NCBI RefSeq assembly: GCF_958298935.1
Contig: NC_084941.1
Coordinates: 11,506,001-11,570,000, forward strand
Reading direction: 5' to 3'
DNA length: 64,000 bases
DNA from: Phragmites australis
Lineage: Eukaryota > Streptophyta > Magnoliopsida > Poales > Poaceae
Shown: positions 26,132 through 36,165 of the stretch, piece after piece
How the letters are laid out: every line of letters begins with the position of its first letter
How positions within the stretch are numbered: position 1 is the first letter of the stretch
The notes under the pieces: generated by a model
Seen by the model: only the letters and a program-made list of their open reading frames with translations
Told to the model about the DNA's origin: nothing
The model's database searches: none
Position numbers and translations under genes: made by a program

Positions 26132-26150
26132 TGTCTGGTCTGTAGTAGTG
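26132..26150 (-). repeat. Right terminal inverted repeat of the large CACTA element
   Basis: Ends TGGTCTGTAGTAGTG at 26150, followed by CCT (26151-26153), which repeats the CCT before 7337. Confidence 0.88.
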
Positions 26151-26153
26151 CCT

Positions 26154-26524
26154 CTTCTCCTCCATGTTACTTGATCTTTCTACCAGGTAACAATTTATAG
26201 TGTTTTGGCTTTCTCCTTCCCCATCATAGCAAAGTAGGTTTTCAATCTGAAATTACTATCATGGTTTCATTTTTCAGGGACTTTTCTAAGGTTTTGAGAT
26301 CTTCTCGGTGGACTACTATTTTGGCTTCTTCTATTGTTTGGAAAAGGGAAGTTTTATTAACTCTCATTATTACATCAAGATGAGACAACCACATAAGAGT
26401 CACCCCTCAGCCTCTACATCTTAATAATGCATGCAGCCAAACTAAAAAACAAACACAGCAAAGTATTTAAGACAAAAGCCACAAAGAGCCACACAAATTG
26501 GCAACAGATCTCTGCTGATATTAT
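26154..26524. other. Spacer between two CACTA elements
   Basis: No gene or repeat recognised. The last three bases (26522-26524, TAT) form the left target duplication of the next element. Confidence 0.5.
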
Positions 26525-27501
26525 CACTACAACAGAACTGTTCATCCATGCTGGGTCATCAGTGCCGGCTAGGCCAAAACCAACACTAATGAAGTATCAG
26601 TGCCGGTTCATAAAAAAATCAATATCACTGTTGATTTTAGACAACAACTAGCAGCGATAAGTCATTACCACTGCCGATTCAAATTAAAAATCAGCAATGA
26701 TATAGGTTTCGTACTCGAAATGAAGCTTTTGGCTCGGAAGTATCACGTCTGGCTCACAACTCTCTGTGCCCCTCTCTACTAATCCTCTCTCTCTCTCTCA
26801 CTCCGATCCCCTTTGTCTCTTCCCTCTCAAGCTCTCCTCTCATCTGCCCTCTCCTCACAGTAGCCCCTCTTCAAGCCCCATATCTACCACTCAAAAGAAG
26901 CTCCACCCAAATTGCTATCAGGCTGAGCACACTGCCGCCAAGGTCGCCCTCACCTGCATCTCCCTCCGCGGGCCATCCAACTCCCTTGCCACCTGGGTGT
27001 GGTCGGGTTCGGGCCACTCACCAATGTTTGCTTCCAACGTCGAGCTTGCGAAGCTGAGCTTCATAGGCGACCCCGCCAGGACCAAAAATAGGCCGAGAAG
27101 AACACCACCATGGCCTCCTGGTCCTCCCTGTGCCATTGGATTAGGGGGCAAGGTCATCATCTTCCATGACGACTCGAGGGAGAGGTCATCATCCATGGGT
27201 GTGTCTAGATCTGGGAGCTCGTCCATGATGGTGGCAAGAACCACAAGCTCGTCCATGATGCTACGGCAAGGACGGGGTCGGAGGAACTGCCAGGGTAATG
27301 GCGGGAGCATTGTGTTGAGCGGCGATGGGATTGGTTCGGACATTTTATTTATTTTTGGCTCCAGGAACAACTTTTAGTGCTAGTTGTGCAATAGGTAGTG
27401 ATTGGTTCGGACTTTTCAGTGCCGACCATTCACTGCTGAATGCAAAATTGCCTATGAAGGCCCCTTTTGAACCGTCACTGAATGGGTACTATGTAGTTGT
27501 G
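26525..27501. mobile_element. Small non-autonomous CACTA element, 977 bp
   Basis: The left end is CACTACAACAGAACTG and the right end ATGTAGTTGTG, flanked by TAT on both sides (26522-26524 and 27502-27504). Subterminal motifs of 'cagtgccggttc' type lie at 26560-26700 and 27400-27480. The core is GC-rich and contains open frames on both strands (26766-27377 plus, 26918-27370 minus) without a transposase. The right terminus is imperfect relative to the left, so the boundary rests mainly on the matching TSD and the subterminal motifs. Confidence 0.7.
26918..27370 (-). other. GC-rich core of the small CACTA element, possible captured gene fragment
   Basis: This block is much richer in G and C than the flanking sequence. 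It is open for 150 codons on the minus strand, and a 203-codon plus-strand frame overlaps it. The minus frame is acidic and Met/Leu/Pro-rich with a short repeated IMDEL motif. No family was recognised. Capture of host exons by CACTA elements is well known in grasses, so this is a candidate, but the composition could also be ordinary element filler. Strand is uncertain. Confidence 0.3.
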
Positions 27502-27519
27502 TATGATTAGTCTTGGATG

Positions 27520-28480
27520 TGCAATCTAGACTGTCATCCAAACTAGGTAAAGCGCTTTGTAGCCACTCTCTCCAAATGAGTACAAGCCGAAGAAACCTAC
27601 TCGCAGTGTTCCTGTTGCTATAGCACAAACCACGAACGGAGGCATTGTGTACATGTAAAAATACACTGCAAAGAAGAAAATGATCTCCTCTTGTTAAAGA
27701 TAATTTCATCCTGCTTAGCTATAGGGACCAACAAAACGTGGCTGCCACCACCAATATTTTAGCTTTCAAATTTTTACTAAGCCCCTTAAGCCAATGTCCA
27801 AATATATTGAGTACACTTTGCGGTTGGTAAATATTTGATGCCACTTGGACTATGAACCATGCAAAATGGGCGAAACGACAATCAAAGAAGAGGTTCTTAA
27901 TTGTCTCCTATTTATGACAAAAGCACCACTTCTGATCACCTAGCCATTGTCTTTTGCTTAAATTAACTTTTGTTAGTAACATTCCTTTGTGTATGTACCA
28001 AAGGAAGATTTTAATTTTTAGAGGAATTTTTAGTTTCCATATTTGACTGTTCTGAATTACCTCTCCCCCTTGCATAAGCGCCCTATAGAGAGACTTGACT
28101 GAATACTTTCCAAATTGTTTAAGCTCCTTCTGAACTCATCTCATCCCTCAAATAATGTGATACTGCTGAGGTGCGCTGCCATTTCGTCCCATTCCACCAA
28201 TTACGTGCCAATTAGATCCTGCCTGAAGGATAAGTTGATGGGGAATGACTCCATTACTTTAGCAACCGACTCTTGCTTGTTGCGCACAACATCGTATATG
28301 TTTGAATATTGGTCCTCTAGCAGCAAATTACTTAACCAAAGATCATCCTAGAATCTAATTCCTGAGCCATCCTTTAAGCTGAAGGAACCATAGCTGAATA
28401 AAATGCTTTTCACTTTCATTAATTCCAACCCAGAAGTGAGGATCTCCTGGTTTTCCTTTGACTTGTGAAAGCATTTTTTT
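27520..28480 (-). pseudogene. L1-type LINE fragment, RT C-terminal zinc-binding region
   Basis: Read on the minus strand, one frame is followable through stops for about 300 codons. In order come a SFSLKDGSGIRF segment, a LKIPLKIKIFLWYIHKG segment near 28020-27960, a WLGDQKWCFCHK segment and then ETIKNLFFDCRFAHFAW near 27900-27855. This is the zinc-binding region that follows the reverse transcriptase in plant non-LTR elements. A first Cys and the His of the motif are replaced, and Trp codons have become stops. The tail reaches 27530 and ends beside the small CACTA element. The RT core and endonuclease are absent, so this is a 5'-truncated or broken copy. Confidence 0.75.
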
Positions 28481-29239
28481 ATCATATATACTTATTATGA
28501 ATCATGTCTTGCCAAAATTCCATCCGCAGTCAGCAATTTGTTTATAATTATTATAAAGCAAATTTGTTAAACAATATGTTATTTTCACAACTAATACTAC
28601 AAGTAAATAACCATATATTTTTATTTTTTTATGATTTTAAAATTAGCCAATGATTCAAATTTACTATCTCAACTTTTGAAATGAATTGTTTCAACAATTT
28701 TAATGTAAATTATTGAATTTGTTTCCACTAATTGTTGAAGTAGGTCTCCTAAATTGTTGTTTCAAGCATTCTAGATTGTTGAATGCACACAGATGCAATA
28801 AATTGTTTTCAAATTATTAAACAATTTGTTTCGCGAAGAGGAACACTCCCTAAAAGAGATGTCCTACTGCGTATGATTAATAATATGCAGGCATGCTAGT
28901 ATAAAAAGTATACAAAATAAAGTAAAAGGGACGATAAAACATAGGGAACCCTGCTCTTTATTAATTCTTTCAAATTATGAAGTATAAGTTCACAAGTATT
29001 CAACACTTGTATGCACAAATTTAGGGGGAGTATATCCTCTGAGTTGTGATTTTAAGAGTAACATGTGTTGCTAGTGATATCTTTTGTAGTCTCATAGAGC
29101 AATCAATATGTCTCCGGAGGTATACAATGCTCAAACGCTTCAACTGGTATTATTGTCAAATCTTTGTTCATTTAAGTTACCTCCATGCATAATATAGCTT
29201 AAACTTCCTATCTTGATATATTGTTTAGTTTTGCATATG
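28481..29239. other. AT-rich stretch with no recognised gene
   Basis: Contains many short 'aaattgttgaa' or 'caatttgtt' words in both orientations (28600-28840) but no ORF or transposon terminus I can support. Confidence 0.45.
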
Positions 29240-29832
29240 TTTTATTCTCATCATATGTATGAACACATATAGTGGGAGTTTAGACTATATTATGTGAGTT
29301 TTATAAATTGTGATCCATGTGATTCATAACTTACAATTGGTATCGTACTCTACAATTGGTATAATTCATTTGTAGTGATATCCATTCAATTGGTATACAT
29401 TCAATTGGATCATGATTTGTGAAGCTCTCTCCTATGTGGTCTAATGTTTTTCTCCTTGAGTTCAACATATGCATATAGTCCTTTTTGGGGATTATTGACA
29501 AATGAGGAGAATTTGGACGACCAAAGTAAGAAGCAAGTAACAAGGTAAGGGAGATTGTAGCAACAAGTAAGATGGTCTAAGAATGCCAAAGTTGACAAAG
29601 GGAGAGAAGAAGATGCTAGAAGCAATATAAGATCGACAAAAGAGAAGCTCTTGGATAGCTCGATCAAGGGAGATAGTGGCAATAGAGAAAGGGAGAGCCA
29701 CAACAAAGGGGAACTAATTGGTAAGAACATGCATCCAAGCAATATGGTAAGACTTTATGCTCATTTATGATCTTTACATTTGGTATCATTTGTTATTTGC
29801 TATTTACTTTGGTTGTGTTGTTATCAATCACC

Positions 29833-29845
29833 AAAAAGAGGGAGA
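29833..29845 (+). other. Polypurine tract of the copia-type element
   Basis: Thirteen purines in a row directly before the LTR. In LTR elements this is the primer for plus-strand DNA synthesis. Confidence 0.75.
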
Positions 29846-29846
29846 T

Positions 29847-31561
29847 TGTAGGGAAAATAGCCCTATTAGGTCATGTTTGTGATTTTAGTGATTAATGACA
29901 ACATAGTCAATGGAACTAACATGTTTGTCAAGAATATATGTTAGTAGGTCTCATAGATACAATTCATGAAGAAGCCACCGAAGTAGGGACAAAGTTTGGA
30001 TGAATGGAGAAGTCCCAAGAGTTCTGTTCTCACTGGATGGTCCGATGTTGAATGTGTTGGACACACTGGATAATGAATAGTGTATATAGATAGAGGCAAT
30101 TTTTCCTTACCGGATGGTCAGGTGTCAAATGGGCTGAAGCATCGGAGCAATTCCAGCAGAGCCAGTTTCAAGAGTTGAAGTTGAAGATCAACTGACTGCC
30201 GGATGATCCGGTGTTCAACAAGCAATACACACCGAAGCATTTGGTTCTAGCCAGAACATTTTGAAGGCATCAGATAGTCCGATGATGAAGCAAGAGTACA
30301 GCGGACAAATGCACCAGACAATGAACAGTACAAAGAGGCAGGCGAAGCTCAAGCCATCAGATGGTCCGGTGACGAAGTCATGTGTACACCGGAGCATATT
30401 TTCTAGAGAGGGTTGCATTTGGCTCGGATAGCTGAGCATTGCTCATCGTATAGTCTGGTGATAAATTGGTAAGCACCAGAGAAGGCACCAGAGCAATTTA
30501 CACAGAGAAGATATTGGCTCGGATGACTAAGGTATACTCACCGGAATATCCGGTGATGATGTTGTAGTATACATCGGAGTGTCCGGTGTTCACAGTGGTT
30601 TGAGTGGGGTTCCAGTGGCTAGTTTGTGAGAGTGTACTCATCGAATGATCCGGTGTTAGTACTACTGTTCTCACAGTATCATCTGGTGTTAACAGCTTTT
30701 CAGAGACGTTGGGTTAATGGCTAGTGCGCGGGTTTGAGGCTATAAAATACCCCTCCACTCGACCATTTAAAGGTGCTGGAGTCCAGAAAAGTCCTTATAA
30801 ACCTGAGAAGACATCCAAGCTACCAAAGCGTTTAAAGTGATCATCCTAGGCAATTAAGCACAAGATTAGAGAGTGATTAGTGCTTATAGGCCTAGAGAGT
30901 GTTTTACTAGGTGATTGCTGCCTATAAAGTGGATCAATGAGTGATCCAAGCTTGTATCTCTTGGTACGCTGACACTTTAGAGTCTTGGTGACTCGCTGGG
31001 AAACTTGTTGACCCTTCGATTTGGTGTGGAGCAGTGACGAGAAGCGTGTACGGAGACGCGAAGACCCTTGCCTTGGTGGCTCAAGCTCCGAAGTGATCAC
31101 GGTGGTGAGGAACCGGAAGAGAGGCTAGTGGTGAGACCTTGTCTTGGTGGCTTGGTGGCTGTGGTGAGACCTTGTCTTGGTGGCTTGGTGGCTCATCTGG
31201 GTGGAGGCCTTATCTTTGTGACTTGGTGGCTCAAGAGCCGTGACTGGGTGCCAACCGGGAGCATATCCTTTGTGGAGCTCTAACGTGGACTAGGGGTGGT
31301 ATTCATGCCATCGATACCACGAAAAAAAATCTTTATGCCGAGTTTGCTCTCTCTATCTTATTTATGTTTCCACATTTACTTACTTCCAATTTACTTTCTT
31401 AGATAGGTTGTAAGCGTTTTGATCGGTAGAATAGACACAGTTAATAAACCTAGAGCACATTTATATAGAAATTGATATAGATTTATCTTATCTTGTTTTT
31501 AAGCCGAAATAGTTTTAAATATTCTAATTTAGTCCCTTTTAGAACGTCACCGATCCCTACA
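29847..31561 (+). repeat. 3' LTR of the copia-type element, 1715 bp
   Basis: Bounded by the inverted termini TGTAGGG and CCCTACA. The upstream half carries about ten variants of a near-palindromic 'ccggatgatccggtg' motif (30036-30690), many followed by a 'acaccggagca'-like word. A TATA box follows at 30741. Confidence 0.72.
30741..30748 (+). promoter_or_regulatory. TATA box of the copia-type LTR
   Basis: TATAAAAT followed by a C-rich stretch lies just downstream of the ccggatgatccgg repeats. Transcription would be expected to start about 30 bases on. Confidence 0.6.
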
Positions 31562-32267
31562 CAACTCGGAATAGAATACTTCTTTAATGTGATGTTAATC
31601 TTTCGTTTCCATCGTCAGGGTGCTCGTACTTACATTTATTTGTTTCTGGCCTAGGTTCCATGTAACTTGTAGATATTCCGGATCTATTGCCATGCACTAG
31701 CTCTGGATCTATACTTTTTATTTTGTTGTGCTGAGTTCACTTGCAACTTGTCCAGTCCTCAGCACATAAGTAGTAATTTTTTTACTATATATTGTTGGAA
31801 CTATTTTAGTCTCATATTCACTATGTGGCATGTAGTCAGTTCACTTTTCCTTGAATTTGTCATCAGGTACCTGCTTGGAACATGCATAAATGTTCTATGG
31901 ATTCTAAGCATCATGAAGTTATATACATATTTGCTGTGCTCAATTCAGTGGTAAGGTTTTTTGCTCAGCCAAAGATTTATGTAATCCTCAATCGTTTCCT
32001 GCCCACAATCAGTCGCGCCTACCCTGGTGGGCTGACCGATCTGAAAACTAGAGTCGGTCGGGCATTAATTGAGCAGCAAGAGGTGATAGCTTCTGCTGAG
32101 GGTGATTGCTCGTGCCCTGGACCTCAGCTATTAAACCACCTCCCAGTTACCTTCTTGCCTCCAGCCACCTGATGGGTCCAAGGACCAGTGCTGGTCCCTT
32201 TCCTGGAACCACCTGGCTGGTGCCATGCCTCTCAAGTCTGTTTCTCAAAACCCATAAATGGCATGTC
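31562..32267. other. Stretch with no recognised gene
   Basis: A 96-codon plus-strand frame at 31882-32172 has no family signature. No repeat or transposon end was identified. Confidence 0.4.
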
Positions 32268-32275
32268 CTTTGAAT

Positions 32276-32424
32276 CAGGGGTGGATCCACATTGTAAGCA
32301 TTGGTGTCCTGTGACACCAATGATCTTGGAAAAATATCCTAGTAATATCACTGTTATACATGAGATGATGCCAGAGTTTTAGCAAGATTACTGCTGGTGA
32401 CACGATTTTCTGGATCCGCCCCTG
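32276..32424. mobile_element. hAT-type MITE, 149 bp
   Basis: Terminal inverted repeats CAGGGGTGGATCCA and TGGATCCGCCCCTG bracket the element. The flanks carry an exact 8-bp duplication CTTTGAAT (32268-32275 and 32425-32432), the length typical of hAT transposition. It has no coding capacity and would depend on a transposase elsewhere. Confidence 0.92.
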
Positions 32425-32432
32425 CTTTGAAT

Positions 32433-33043
32433 ACACTTATTTTTTCTTAACCAAGCATGAGTAGACAATCTCTAGCTAATCAAGAAAATAATCATGTAAA
32501 CAAGGAGATTTCATGCACTCACATACATGAATCCTTGGCCTGCTAATAGAATCAAACAAAAATGAAAAATATTACAATAAATGATTCATCGGATCTCTTT
32601 CCGTACTACAAAAGATTTTGAGTTCCAACGTGGGCACAGCCGAGCAGTGCACACACCTGCCATGCCTCTGTTGCCAAGTACGTCGATTGGGTTGATGATG
32701 GAGACTGTAGAGGTGTGAGCACTGGATGGAGGTGTTGATGGAGATTCTGCGTGTACAACCATGCTTGCGCCAATGAATGGCGACTTGGCTCGTTGTTGAA
32801 CGTCAGGGAGCGAGCACATCGAGATGGAGAGATTCACGAATGTGTCAGAGACAATGGACGACGCCTCAGCTCATCGTTGAACGTTGGCGAGTGAGCGCTA
32901 CGAGATAAAAATATTCACGACCTTCTCAAATCACCCCACTAGCATTGGCTACAAACCTGGATCTTTACTTGGGGGCAGAATAGAGGGGGGAGAGAGGAAA
33001 CAACTGTTATTTAAAGGCCAACTGGGTTAGAGTCTATTAAGGA
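32433..33043. other. Stretch with no recognised gene
   Basis: An 83-codon minus-strand frame at 32586-32837 has no known motif. Two similar pieces ('cgcctcagctcatcgttgaacg' near 32863 and 'gacttggctcgttgttgaacg' near 32782) suggest a diverged local duplication. Confidence 0.35.
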
Positions 33044-33540
33044 ACCGGAAAACACCTGATAAAAAACCGAAAAACCAAAAAACACACATTATAAAATAAG
33101 AAAGCTGGAAAAAAACAAGTCATAAAACAGGAATACATAAAATATAAAACAGGAAAGCCTATTTTTTCGTGCATACATGGACATTTTCTGGTTAGGGAAC
33201 ATGTATTTTTTCGGTCTGTATTGCTGTACGCATGGTTGGGGGCGAGCGCGTCGGTTGCTGACTGGGTTGAACTAGTGTCGCTTGGACGCATGTTAAATTT
33301 CTTATTTAATGCGCTCGGAGCTATATATATATAAAAATACTATTTAACACCTAGTGCATTAAATAGGGATTTTCTGTTCGTCAGTTTTCCAGTTTTATAA
33401 TGAGTGTTTTCCTATTCTGTAATAGAGATCTTGCAGTTGTCAGTTTTCCTGTTTTACAATGTATGATTTCCTATTTTGCATTAAAGATTTTACTATTCCC
33501 AATTTTCCTATTTTATATTGTGTGATTTCTAGTTTTGTAA
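33044..33540. repeat. AT-rich imperfect inverted repeat with internal tandem structure
   Basis: The right arm (33363-33540) has three tandem units of about 65-70 bp containing 'cagttttcctgttttata' and 'gtgatttcctattttg'. The left arm (33044-33175) holds the same words in reverse complement. The arms flank a unique spacer of about 190 bp. This could be a foldback or MITE-like element. No target duplication was recognised. Confidence 0.55.
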
Positions 33541-33813
33541 AAGGGATTTTTCACTTTTGTTCCCTCCGTCCTTTAGGCCGTGAGCTTGGTTTGTGCAATT
33601 GCTTAAAATGGGTTCTTTGCCAATGGTTGTTATAGTAGCCAAACTTATCAACCCTGAAATCTAATTATTCTAAAACCTAAAAGGAAACTAGTTCATTCCT
33701 TCCCTAATTACTTCTCTGCGCCTATATCATTTCCCTAATTACCATTAGCTCATCCTCGAGCTGAATTTGATGTGTCTAAGAATCAACCATTATTATTGTA
33801 TTGGTATGCAGCC
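33541..33813. other. Spacer before gypsy element B
   Basis: No gene recognised. It abuts the TATTGGGG start of the element B LTR. Confidence 0.4.
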
Positions 33814-34451
33814 TATTGGGGAATGGTCTCACAGACCCCCTTCGAACACTGGGTCGAAGACTTTTATGGCCACCGTAAACTAACAAAGTTCACAAATCTC
33901 GCGGCTCTGTCATGTTGCAGGAATGCTTTAGCAAGTCAGAGGAACCATTTGGACTCTCGACAACACATGAGCCGTTCCAATAGGTGTGATGGGCGAAGCC
34001 TTCGTTGGGCCTTTGGAGCTCGGTGTGAGGGAGTCATCCGAAGGGATGCTGAAGGTATTGCTGAGCAAATACCTTCAAGAGTCAGAGCGAAGGGAGGCCC
34101 AAGTCCCAACATGAAGACGGATGGAAAGGCAAAGGCATGGTCGAAGGGAGGATTGTTGCTAGCAATCTAAGACCATGAAGGGCAAGACTGTAAATAATCT
34201 GGGTGTACTTAGGATATTACCGTATTACCCACAAATATGCCGAGAATGTGGCAGTTGGAGGAGTAATCTCATAAATTGTAACAGGGAATGGTTGGTTACA
34301 TCGTATAAATAGGATAAAATTGTAACTGATAGGACATGTTACATTAATATCAGAGAAAGCTTCCATACTTTGTGTACGTTTCCTTCTAGCCTTCGGATTA
34401 GTCCAGGGTTCAAAGGCCCATCACTTTGTTCGGGAACACTAGTTCCCAACA
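33814..34451 (+). repeat. 5' LTR of element B
   Basis: Runs from TATTGGGGAATGG (a TG start changed to TA is likely) to CCCAACA, with a TATA box at 34304-34311 (TATAAATA) and a primer-binding-like site just after. No partner LTR is visible in the window, so the boundaries are inferred from termini only. Confidence 0.65.
34304..34311 (+). promoter_or_regulatory. TATA box of the element B LTR
   Basis: TATAAATA about 140 bases before the LTR end, a usual position for the start of a gypsy transcript. Confidence 0.55.
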
Positions 34452-34452
34452 A

Positions 34453-34470
34453 TTGGTGCCATATGTGGGG
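34453..34470 (+). other. Primer-binding-like site of element B
   Basis: 'ttggtgccatatgtgggg' directly follows the LTR and resembles the 'ttggcgccgtctgtgggga' site of many plant Tat elements, with several changes. Confidence 0.6.
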
Positions 34471-34728
34471 ATCGAAACATTCTGAAGCTATGCCACCAAA
34501 AAAGAAGTCGAAGGTCATTGATACATCAAGAGCACAGCAGACACAATAGATTTTGGGGGGGGGGGGGGATGCAACCACGACCCCTTCAGCCATTGCAGAG
34601 TTGATCACCACTTCGACCGAGGTAGTCGAAGAGGGAAAGAAGAACAAAATGATGTGTTTGTGCTGACCAATGAGGATGATCGAGTTCACAAAGAGCCAAC
34701 TCAACAGGAAGAGGCAAATGCTTCAATG

Positions 34729-36000
34729 CAAAGGATAGAAATAGGCTTCAGACTCAATTTGATGCTTCGCTAACAGTGAAGGAAAAGGTCCCTTGTTTTG
34801 AAGAGCATGAAGAATTTGATCATCTTGAAGACTATGAAGATGAAGAAGATGAAACCGAATTAGAAAGAACTGCACAGCTAGAAGCCGAAGACCTAGAACA
34901 CCAAATAGCACAGAAGAAGCGTATGATAGATAGCTTGATAGTGAGTCGGATGGTGGCTAAATACCGTCGATGAGCTGACGAAGCTAGAAAAACGCTGGAA
35001 CAATTGCAAGGCCAAATTATCATGCTACAATGTGAAGGAGATGAGACACAATACACCATCACCCCTTCATCACCATTTTTGACATGGGTTGTGCAAGATC
35101 TTCGGCCCAGGTCATGCGCAGGTGATCCAGACTCCCTGCTCTCCTCTAGCTTGCAGAACCAGCCTTGGCCTTCAGGGAGTTCATCATGAGTTTTGAGGCA
35201 GTAGTAAATTCTGTTGGTGGAGATGACACAACACTAGCGAAAGCTTTCGTGTTGGCAGTAAAAGGAATAGCAAGATCTTGGTACTCCGTGTTAACTCCGA
35301 TATAAATATATTCTTGGGAGCAATTCTACGATGCCCTTTTATGCAATTTCCAAGGCAATCATGCAAAAAAAGTCATGGCAGGTGACCTCTTCATAGTCAA
35401 GTAGCAGCTGACAGAGGCACTCAAAGACTACATGCGTCATTTTGTACATGTGCGTTGTTAGGTGAATGGAGTGAGTGAGGACATAGTCATCGATGCTGCT
35501 ATCCAGGGCATCAGACAAGGGTTGCTAGCAACAAGCTAACACACAAGAGGCCGGAGAGTGTCCAGGAACTCTTTAACAAAATGGAGGAATATGCAAGATC
35601 TGAAGAAGACCATCAACGAAGGAAAAGCGAAATGGCAGCATTAAAAATTCCAAGCCTTCTCCCTCCAGCAAGGAGGGAAATAGTGGCCAACCGAAAGACA
35701 GGATGAAGAATTCGAAGAAAAGCGATGCCTTTGGGTATACTTCAAAGCAGAAATAAATCAACCAAATAGAATCCGAGCCTGAGGACATCTTGTAAGAGGT
35801 CATTGAGGCCCAGGGTGGTCGAGGCCGTGACGCCCGAAGCACTAGAGGCTGAGGAAGGACAAGCACGCGACCCAAGCACAATGTGTTGTGAGCTACACAG
35901 CAAAGGTGTTGGTCGTACAACTTAACAATATCCACATGTTTTAGTCATGAAGGAAGGCCTAGGGAAGCAACCCTTTGACCCTACAAGAGTAGTGCATCAT
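34729..36000 (+). pseudogene. Decayed gag of element B
   Basis: Fragments include an acidic coiled-coil-like stretch (34776-34973, many Glu/Asp and EEDE runs) and a Gag capsid-like block near 35185-35520. The latter has a VGGDDTTLAKAFVLAVKG segment, SWYS, and WEQFYDALL followed by a hydrophobic helix. This matches the order of the plant retrotransposon Gag domain, which forms the particle in the cytoplasm. Several in-frame stops (for example in the blocks near 35300 and 35402) and frameshifts break it. Confidence 0.6.
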
Positions 36001-36165
36001 GCCATGTCATATAGGTTGGGCAATGCATGGCAATTCCAATAGGGCAAGGGCCAGGTTCACAGGCCAAATCCTTTGGTATTTGTTTCTCATTGGCGTCCAA
36101 TGGCTTTGATGCAGCCATATGTTCCAGCACCTTCAGCTTCACCAGATAAGACCTACGACTAACCA

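Larger units (their letters stand above)
7337..26150 (+). mobile_element. Large CACTA (En/Spm-type) DNA transposon, 18.8 kb with insertions
   Basis: The left terminus CACTACCACAGAACAGAC at 7337 and the right terminus, whose reverse complement is CACTACTACAGACCAG, form imperfect terminal inverted repeats. They are flanked by the 3-bp duplication CCT (7334-7336 and 26151-26153), the length expected for CACTA elements. Subterminal arrays of 'accggcactgata'-type motifs lie inside both ends. The interior carries a decayed tnp2 transposase in the plus direction, a second decayed ORF with a proline-rich part and a C-terminal protease-like part, a 4.46-kb solo LTR and a minus-strand gypsy remnant. 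No intact transposase frame remains, so movement would need proteins supplied by another copy. Confidence 0.88.
29240..31561 (+). mobile_element. 3' end of a copia-type LTR retrotransposon
   Basis: A non-coding tail (about 29240-29846) ends in a polypurine tract at 29833-29845 (aaaaagagggaga), immediately before an LTR that begins TGTAGGG and ends CCCTACA. The 'atcaccaaaaagagggaga' tail just before the LTR is typical of SIRE/Opie-like copia elements in grasses. No gag, integrase or RT was found upstream, so the left part is deleted or unrecognisable. Lineage assignment is from memory of family structure and is tentative. Confidence 0.65.

Noticed and set aside
34550..34570. Runs of G or C (also near 14340, 54863 and 63569) as possible G-quadruplex or CRISPR-like signals
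   Set aside because: They are simple homopolymers of 10-16 bases and may partly be assembly or polymerase-slippage artefacts. No regularly spaced repeats as in CRISPR are present.
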